This document shows positions 58,701 through 64,000 of a stretch of 64,000 nucleotides of DNA, in pieces. Under the pieces are notes generated by a model. The model saw nothing but the letters and a program-made list of their open reading frames with translations, was not told the origin of the DNA and did no database searches. The stretch spans positions 157,066-221,065 of the forward strand of contig JACTAT010000326.1 in assembly GCA_014526335.1 (NCBI GenBank). The letters are read 5' to 3'. The position numbers were made by a program, and so were the translations under genes. Source of the stretch: Chrysaora quinquecirrha. Taxonomy: Eukaryota; Cnidaria; Scyphozoa; Semaeostomeae; Pelagiidae. Position 1 is the stretch's first letter. Each line of letters opens with the position of its first letter.

Positions 58701-61700
58701 CGAAAAAAAATGGGCACAAATTTGTCATGAATGGTGCACACTAAGATTTTTCCACAGATGGCATACCGTACGACAATAGATGGGATTCGAACTCAAAACT
58801 GGACTGCATCAACTGAGACCCAACAACGTTTCCATTCCATGAGCTATAGAGCTAAATGAAATCGCCCAGTAACTCTCCAAGCCATACAGCATACTACACA
58901 GTCATACTACACAGCCTCGCCAAGTCATACAGCTCAACGCTCTTCTTCTGTTTGACATTTTTCAACTTTATTGAGCCTTTTTCAGCACGATGCATATTTC
59001 TATATATATATGTCTTGAATCAATGAATGAATGAATGAATGAATGAACGAATGAATGAATGGAGTCACAGAGCCTTTGGCTGTATGGCTCGGTTACCAGA
59101 GGCGGACTGGCAGCGAATCTCAAGGGTTGTTATTTCCAGTAAAAGGGGCCTGTTTTTACTATAGCGATTTTTCTTGTCAGTTGCTTCTAGCGAGCTCCTA
59201 TGTAAAAAATCAATTCAAGGCAAGGGCTACTGCTCATGTAGAATACTTCTTTCTTTATTTGCGATATTTCGATGACAAAATCGTCTCCCTTTATACATAT
59301 TTTCGCATTTCTATATTTTCTTGCTTCCATATTTTTGTGCGCATAAGCTGATTATCTTTTTATTTTTACTTCTTTCCAATTATCTGCATTGAGAAACAAT
59401 TTCTGCTATTTCCAACTGATTTCAGACTGAACGAAACCAATCCAAATCTCTTCGAAATCCCAAGAAATCGAAGAGATTTGCTCAAGAAACAACAGAAACA
59501 GTTTGTTAAAGACCCTATAATAAGAAGGCCTGGGTTGCAATTGCAACCTAGCATCCCTGCCAGTCCGCCCCTGTCGGTTACTCGGCTATTTCATTGAGCT
59601 CTATGGCTCAGTCAGTGGAAACTTTGTTGGCTCTCTGGCCATGCAGTTCAGGTCCGAATCCCATCTATTTGTATTGTGGTATGCCACTTGTAGATGAGCA
59701 GGAAGCAAGAAATATTTCATTCTTCAGCCATTGTAACTACAATTACACGCATTTATTTTATAAGAAACTCTTTATAAGAAACCCAGACTCTCGAATGGCC
59801 AAAAATTTAAGAAACTCCAGTACTGGACTTTTTTGCGAAGGAAACTTTGCACCTCAGACAGCAGAAAAGTTTCTTTCAATTTCGGTGCTTTGTCTTCGAT
59901 AAAGCATTTCTGAGACAAGCAGACAAACAGAAACCCATATGCATGCATATAGGATCGATAAATGGGTTTGGAACATCATTCAGATAAAATAACTATGTTG
60001 CCAATATGGATATTCAAGAAACTCATATGAAACTTTCAGTACTCAGAATCTGAAAATTTTAAGAAACTTTCAGTACTGGATAAATTTTTTAGTTTCTTAT
60101 GAAAAAAATACGTGTAACACTTTTTCCCCTCGGCATGTCAAGTGCTTCAGAACTCACTAAACTAACTCACTTACAAAGTCGTTTTCAATACATGAGAAAT
60201 ACTCACTGCTGACATAGCCAGGTGAAACATCCATGACTTTGCCCCATTCAGTGCCAAGGACAGACTTAGCACTACCAAACAAAACAATTATACAGTAGAG
60301 TGTCGTTACACCAAATGCAGCTGCATAACCAAGTCGATTTTCATAACTGTCAAGCATGTTCAAGGGTCTAAAAATAAAAATGTACATTGAGATTATTGTG
60401 GAATCTCATTCCTATTCACATTTTTGTTTCATAAAAACCTAGCTTAAGGCCTGGTCGAAAACATCTCTTCGGAGATGATCTTCTGAGCCTCCAAAACCTT
60501 CGAAAACAGAAAGCTTCCGAAAACAGAATCCATGATTTTCAAAAAACAGGAATTCATGAAATCCGAAAACTTTCGCACAGAAATTCTAGCTTGCCTTGTT
60601 CCTCTGGAATGTACCCTGGCAACTGGTAAAATTGAAGTCTCTTTCAAATTTCAAACAGTTAATTTCTCAAAAAGTCTAAAAAACCTTCTGCTTCTGGTAG
60701 CAGAAAGTTTTGGAGAGCTCCAAAACCTGCCGTTTTCAGAAGAATGGCGTCGAAAAACAGACATCTCAAAAAAAGAAGGCTACAGAAAAAAGAATTGGTT
60801 TAGAACAACATGCCCTTAGTTTTTGCACTGATTTAGCAGTTAAAGTTTTGGTAAGAGTAAAGAAATGTTTCCTCATTTACGAAAAACTTCTTATACTTCC
60901 ATGTTTGTAATGAATTATTAGTTTCTTTTTTCTTATAAAGAAATAAAGGAGTACTTATGTTTGAATGTTAATTAATTAACACTCGCACAGAGCCACGTCA
61001 ACCCAACTCAAAGTTAAAGCTTCGAGTTGGGTCGAAGAAAGAAGTTAAAACTAGGAAAGAAGTTTGAACCTGGACCACGGAATTCTAGTCTGACGCTCTA
61101 CCAACTGAGCTACTGGCTACAGTTGGGAACACTTGCAAACTACTTTATTCAAAGAATTTTATTCAAACATAAGCAAATTACTTATGTTTGAACAAATTTG
61201 TGATTCTGTACTTGAATGTGTCAAATGAATCCTGTTAAAAGGCCTCACAGAAAGACCACGAAAAAGATTTTTACAACACATTGAATAATTTCTTCTCACA
61301 CTTACACAACTGCACGCGGGAAACCACGGCAACATTTTAGACAACAGCTTTTTCTTCTGCCAACAAATGACCAAACAAGTAAAAATACTGCCTGCAAAAA
61401 CAAGTAAAAATGGGTAGAATTAGAACTACACAACAGATGGCCTCTAGTGACAGATATGGAGTCCTGCTCTCACCGATAGATCTTTCACTACCTTGGTCTA
61501 AGGTATAATGAGGGGGTCATTGGGCATGACGGTTTCAGATTCTCAACACTTTGAGAGTGATTTTACTGTTCTTATCTTCAAAAAGTATGGTTTTACCGTT
61601 TTTCAATTTGCGATTTTGGTGCAGTTTTACGGTTTTAAGGAAAAACATGTACACTTGTATGGTTTTCACCTTTTCGGCTAAAAAATTTGCGGTCTTCATG

Positions 61701-62888
61701 GTTTCTTGACCCTCCCTATGACCCCCCATACTGCATTTCATCAAAACCAGCACTTTTATTTGTAACAGTATCTTGAGAGGGGTGACAGGGTAGTAGTACC
61801 ATGGAACCAGTGGGGTGGTACCTGGTACCAAATTCTATAAAAAGGGTGGAACCTGGTACCAACTTCTAGAAAAAGGGCCGAACCTGGTACCTCTATCAAT
61901 TTATATGTATTATCATTTCATTCCACACAGTTTTTGTTTGCAACCAAAATTAGGATCACATGGCACCAATACTTGAAATTTGGGTGGAATTTGGTACAAA
62001 ACCACGTGGTACGGGTACCAAAGACCCCCCTGTCAGCCCCCTCTATCTTGAATTTGTTACATAATTTATCAAAAAATGCGGACTTTCACTGGATACTGAC
62101 AAGCTTAAATTTGAAAGGTAGTAAGGCAAAGATTCTACATCACTGTTTTAAACCGAGAATAAAAAGCTATTTTTTTTAAATGGGCACTTTACTTCCCAAA
62201 CTCCTTATAAATAATTCTTTGATGCAATCTATGAAGTTGCTTCATGTTAGTGTGAATTAGTGTTTATCACTATTGTATAATACTAACGTTAAAAAATGTA
62301 CAATTACAATTACAAGAGGGGGGCTTTGGGGGGTATTAAAACCCGAAAACCTGGAAAAAAATTGGGACAAACCTGAAAACCCAGATGACCTTGGTTTCAA
62401 CAACTGTTTTTAGAAGTTTACACATTGACATCCTTTGTCAGGTTGAAAATCCGAAAACCTGCACATTTTTACTACAATATCCGAAACCCGGGCTAGAAAA
62501 ATGGCAAAACCCGTTGCCGGTTAAATATGCTTGACCCGAAAACCCGCACGATTTTTTGGAAAAACCTGACAACCCAAGGCCGAAATCGGCCAAACCCGCA
62601 ACCTGTGAAGTCCCAAAGCCCCCCTCTTACAAGACACCCTCCAAATCTTCCCTTCCTGACATTCTTTAATCTTAATATTCAAATTTAAAACCATCTGGAT
62701 GTGCAGAATGAGTAGATGTGACTATGTTTTACATGCACACAAGGGTTCACTAAGGTATTAGAAATGACAGAAAAACAATACTCACACCAATGAGGCACAT
62801 TACACCCAGAAGTAAGGCATTCATGTTGTATTGTAGATTTTCACAATAATCAGCTCCAACCGTTTTTGAGTTAGGAGTTGATTGGACA
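47330..62888 (-). CDS. STRA6-like retinol receptor/transporter
   Basis: Seventeen exons placed on the minus strand, 5' to 3': 62888-62786, 61391-61306, 60367-60175, 58309-58200, 56742-56670, 55652-55542, 54870-54773, 54610-54546, 53824-53763, 53264-53108, 52515-52428, 51545-51497, 50793-50676, 49718-49617, 49299-49136, 48890-48753, 47589-47330. Together they give about 660 residues, close to vertebrate STRA6. Landmarks in order: LLVWSFVGRRKSCCLKCCRG, AYPLFTCLSTHHKVIGSVFG, TWFALMCW, KNSVRIVCAFTVSTVAVYTL, RHMMRLRKGDRSW, DPGYYAYIGYILTEHSHANP, and NRWNLAYTLINNPSLVKYRK at the C-terminus. STRA6 is a polytopic membrane protein that moves retinol across the plasma membrane and binds calmodulin; the C-terminal block matches one of its calmodulin-contact regions. 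Phase is continuous except between 53108 and 52515, where a 3n+1 exon for a transmembrane segment is not found. Confidence 0.9.
48247..48630. repeat. GTAG tetranucleotide microsatellite
   Basis: About 380 bp of (AGGT)n with occasional AAGT, GCAG and AGAT variants. It lies in the second-last intron region of the STRA6-like gene (between 48753 and 47589). Long repetitive frames on the minus strand are artefacts of it. Confidence 0.95.
49375..49455. repeat. Interspersed repeat, inverted relative to 57555-57640
   Basis: CAGTCGGCAACTGGTTCTGAC and GTTGCGACAAATTAGTT match, inverted, the region near 57560-57625. It lies in an intron of the STRA6-like gene. Confidence 0.6.
49980..50600. other. Intronic, partial T-rich MITE
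   Basis: About 50475-50585 resembles the right half of the element at 59746-60114 (AAGAAACTTTCAGTACT blocks, then TCTTATAAAACGCATG). The rest shows no feature. Confidence 0.5.
50850..51490. other. Intron of the STRA6-like gene, nothing recognised
   Basis: AT-rich. TCAATTCAATTCAATGCAATTC-type simple sequence near 50905 only. Confidence 0.45.
51830..52060. repeat. Interspersed repeat shared with 57880-58110
   Basis: Both copies contain TTGAATTGCTGGACG, CTGACTGAAGCGAACAACAA and TTAGGGAC in the same order and orientation. Confidence 0.8.
51861..51897. repeat. 37 bp palindrome centred on ACTAGT
   Basis: AAGATAAATAAGAGAAC and its inverse GTTCTCTTATTTTATCTT flank TA. Only one position breaks symmetry. 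Confidence 0.85.
52586..52716. mobile_element. 131 bp mariner-like MITE
   Basis: Terminal inverted repeats CAGTAAGGCCCCACAAATAA and CAGTTTGGCCCCGCAAATAA, with TA on both sides (52584-52585 and 52717-52718). It lies in the interval where a STRA6-like exon is missing. Confidence 0.88.
52850..53040 (+). mobile_element. 5S-rRNA-derived SINE (SINE3-like)
   Basis: GAAGTTAAGC (5S box A region) is followed by CATCTGGATGGGTGAC (box C region) at 5S spacing, with a weaker 5S-like 5' part. Downstream GTCCTTCGGAAAGGACGTTAAAC looks like a conserved SINE core domain. The sequence has diverged too far to be a 5S gene. It is antisense in an intron of the STRA6-like gene. Confidence 0.7.
53515..53672. repeat. 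TTCA/ATTC tetranucleotide repeat
   Basis: Imperfect (TTCA)n with ATTTATTT interruptions. A run of 16 C bases lies just upstream at 53402-53417. Confidence 0.85.
53900..54215 (-). mobile_element. PLE 3' end and tail, minus-strand copy
   Basis: Minus-strand order is the VHIKTK-LVLCRQ coding remnant (near 54200-54165), the tail, then the hammerhead (53979-53938). The core CTGAGGA, a two-pair stem II, G12-A13-A14 and stem III are present. Stem I is CATACT's partner TATACC/AGTATG with a single mismatch at the first pair next to the core. It is the next best hammerhead after 4992-5033. Confidence 0.78.
55683..55766. repeat. GAT trinucleotide repeat
   Basis: Mostly perfect (GAT)n, immediately upstream (on the minus strand) of the STRA6-like exon 55652-55542. 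Confidence 0.9.
56000..56570. repeat. Long imperfect GAT/AATGAT array
   Basis: Two blocks (56000-56315 and 56418-56570) of GATGAT and AATGAT units separated by about 90 bp of unique DNA. Homopolymeric frames on either strand are artefacts. Confidence 0.9.
57190..57240 (+). mobile_element. PLE tail fragment
   Basis: TTTATTGTTTTGGCCTGCTG then CTTATGCTCTGAGGAGTGT; it breaks off in hammerhead stem II, where a MITE family C copy begins. Confidence 0.6.
57236..57540. mobile_element. MITE family C (CAAACATT), copy in the STRA6-like gene
   Basis: AGGCCTTTGCCAAATGATC at the left and AATGTTTGATGGTTTGG at the right, with many inverted CAAACATT motifs. It joins directly to the PLE tail fragment. Confidence 0.65.
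57555..57640. repeat. Interspersed repeat, inverted relative to 49375-49455
   Basis: GTCAGAACTAGTTGCTGACTG and TTTTTTGCAACCAATTTATCGC, inverted version of the copy at 49375. Confidence 0.6.
57880..58110. repeat. Interspersed repeat shared with 51830-52060
   Basis: Same ordered blocks as the copy at 51830. Both copies lie in introns of the STRA6-like gene. Confidence 0.8.
58366..58693. mobile_element. MITE with GTTTACATGGA...CCAGCCCGGT ends
   Basis: Left GCGTTTACATGGATAAATTT then CCAGCCCGGTTAG; right CCGGGCTGGCCCGTCTCCAT then GTAAAC. Internal copies of GATCTCG and CATGTAAACGCAA. GC-rich relative to its surroundings. Confidence 0.75.
58757..58866 (-). mobile_element. tRNA-like SINE piece, left of an inverted pair
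   Basis: On the minus strand it runs GAGCTCTATAGCTCATGGAA (box-A-like) to GAGTTCGAATCCCATC (box B). The inverted partner is at 59582-59693. Confidence 0.65.
59005..59062. repeat. GAAT tetranucleotide repeat
   Basis: (TGAA)n, about ten units, with one C substitution. Confidence 0.85.
59582..59693 (+). mobile_element. tRNA-like SINE piece, right of an inverted pair
   Basis: GAGCTCTATGGCTCAGTCAG (box-A-like) to GGTCCGAATCCCATCTA (box B), then GTGGTATGCCAC, which inversely matches GTGGCATACC-type sequence at 58760. Confidence 0.65.
59746..60114. mobile_element. MITE with CACGC T-rich TIRs, copy 2
   Basis: CACGCATTTATTTTATAAG at the left and CTTATGAAAAAAATACGTG at the right, flanked by TA. Internal blocks AAGAAACTTTCAGTACT are repeated. 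It ends about 60 bp from a STRA6-like splice donor. Confidence 0.85.
61048..61120 (-). mobile_element. tRNA-Lys-like pseudogene or SINE head
   Basis: On the minus strand TAGCTCAGTTGGTAGAGC (intact box A) and GGTTCAAAC (box B) have tRNA spacing, and the sequence most resembles a tRNA-Lys. The anticodon stem does not pair (CAGA against TTCCG) and the acceptor ends are not complementary, so it is not a working tRNA. Probably the head of a tRNA-derived SINE. Confidence 0.7.
61775..62044. mobile_element. TIR element with GGTACC repeats
   Basis: Ends GAGGGGTGACAGGG and the inverse of CCCCTGTCAGCCCCCTC. Inside, CTGGTACC recurs at about 45 bp spacing. Confidence 0.65.
62315..62627. mobile_element. 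313 bp TIR element (AGAGGGGGGCTTTGGG)
   Basis: Perfect 16 bp inverted termini AGAGGGGGGCTTTGGG, flanked by TACA on each side (four-base target duplication). Internal AAAACCCGAAAACCTG-type repeats. It lies in the first mapped intron of the STRA6-like gene. Confidence 0.8.
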
Positions 62889-63199
62889 CTAAAATGAAGA
62901 ACATAGCTTTAGTCAGGCTTACATGACAGGGGTGTGTCTACATAAGATGAACAGGAGTATCAAATAATTGAATGCATAACAGAGATGCTAGGGGCTTGCA
63001 GGGAATTTAGTAAGATGGAAAGACCCTTTTGCAGTGGTGGTGAAGCAAAGCGAGCTATGTATGTTATGTGTCCCCTGGTTAATAACTGTCTATCAGACGG
63101 TCTGATAGAGCCTTTGAATGGCGAAAAACCACACAACATCAACATGAAAAACTTGTCAGGGTGCCCTTTTGGTTGGGGGGCCTTTGTTCGGTGTCAGCC

Positions 63200-63445
63200 C
63201 ACAACAAAGTTTTAGACAAGTCTGCCTGTTAGCGTATAACAAGATGGCCCACTAAAATGTAATAAATTTGAAACATGTGAACTGTTTAAGCATGGTTTTA
63301 GGGGGTGCTAGCCCCCAATAGCCAAACACGCAACAAAATAACTAATAAATAACGTCATTGGCTGACATTGCGATGGGCTGACTTGTCCATGGGGCTGATA
63401 GAGGTGGGCCGACTTGGTAGTGGGCCAACTTGCCTGGAAAGCCTT
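63200..63445. repeat. Interspersed repeat related to 24787-24895
   Basis: Repeated GGGCTGACTTGTC, GGGCCGACTTGG and GGGCCAACTTGCC blocks. Confidence 0.45.
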
Positions 63446-63595
63446 TGTTCTTGAGCTAAGGGAGCCAAAAATGCATACCCCAATGGATGAATGCCAGATA
63501 CATAAGTACATACTACATACATAAGCCCTGTCTCAAACCCCGTTTGAGCCCATTTGCAATAGCGTCACAACCAGGGTTGAGGTCTGGATTATTTA

Positions 63596-63951
63596 CACTT
63601 TTTTTTTATAAGAACCAGGAAATTTTGATCGAGGCTGGCAGTTCTTAAGTTTTTGCCTTTTTTGAGCCTGAAATGTTCTTAATTTGTTCTTAATGCCTTG
63701 GTTACTGAGACATCTAGATTTTGTCAGTGAATGTCTTTAGTGGTAATAGGGTTGTGTAAAAATGGAACATGCTTGTCCATTTCAGTGTTTGCTTGCTTTT
63801 TACGTTGTCTGACTGTCGTACTTTCATATTTAGCTGATATTCTCAGGGCTTATGAAAACGCCCAGCCTCAGCTTGTTCTTATTTTGTTCTTAAAATCTGG
63901 GCAAAATCCAGGCTCGTGTTCTTATAAAATTGTTCTTATAAAAAAAGAGTG
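63596..63951. mobile_element. MITE family B (T-rich TIR), copy 2
   Basis: CACTTTTTTTTTATAAGAACC to the inverse ending AAGAGTG, flanked by TA. Closely similar along its length to 8678-9028. Confidence 0.87.
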
Positions 63952-63959
63952 TAACTTAC

Positions 63960-64000
63960 TACTGATATCCCAGCACAGAATAGGGATTTACCCTAGTGAC
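63960..64000 (-). CDS. Probable N-terminal exon of the STRA6-like gene, partial
   Basis: The minus-strand frame VTRVNPYSVLGYQ ends at a consensus donor GTAAGT (63959-63954) with two leftover bases, exactly the phase needed by the exon at 62888. It is open to the edge of the window. The donor directly abuts a MITE family B copy. Confidence 0.45.

Noticed and set aside
61048..61120. Functional tRNA gene
   Set aside because: Box A and box B are good, but the anticodon stem and acceptor stem do not pair.

Overview
The window is nuclear DNA of an invertebrate metazoan. Genes are split by GT-AG introns of about 0.1 to 3.3 kb, base composition is AT-rich, and intergenic DNA is crowded with miniature inverted-repeat elements, SINE-like and LINE fragments, Penelope-like retroelements (PLE) and simple-sequence arrays. 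Gene content and repeats fit an early-branching animal or an invertebrate deuterostome, but I cannot name the phylum. There is one assembly gap of 500 N (27254-27753).

Layout. 1-18600 holds no convincing host gene. It contains two 0.76 kb TIR elements in opposite orientation, a 2.7 kb foldback structure with minisatellite-bearing arms, a PLE remnant (reverse transcriptase and GIY-YIG pieces) whose tail carries a complete hammerhead ribozyme fold, a second foldback, a LINE fragment and a very young non-autonomous LTR retrotransposon (TRIM type) with visible primer-binding site, polypurine tract and direct flanking repeat. 18642-22610 (+) is an ANKUB1-like gene (ubiquitin-like, ankyrin, coiled coil). 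23721-25525 (+) is the 5' part of a WD40 gene that is not completed. 26507-27253 (+) is a broken pogo/Tigger-type DDE transposase. 28843-32867 (+) is RPS6 with its central coding block missing and a LINE remnant in its place. 33943-39789 (+) is an SHB/SHD/SHE/SHF-family SH2 adaptor. 41433-44651 (+) is mitochondrial ribosomal protein L24. 47330 to the right edge (-) is a STRA6-type retinol receptor gene; I could place 17 coding exons plus a probable N-terminal exon at the edge, with one transmembrane exon not found.

The host genes are not a pathway. Two belong to ribosomes (cytosolic and mitochondrial); the SH2 adaptor and the STRA6-like receptor are both signalling proteins and are separated only by mRpL24. 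The strongest unusual signal is the family of PLE tails: at least five copies retain a recognisable hammerhead motif, only one has both an intact catalytic core and fully paired stems, and the others show defined lesions. Exon coordinates were placed by reading splice sites, phase and protein similarity; no search or alignment program was run.
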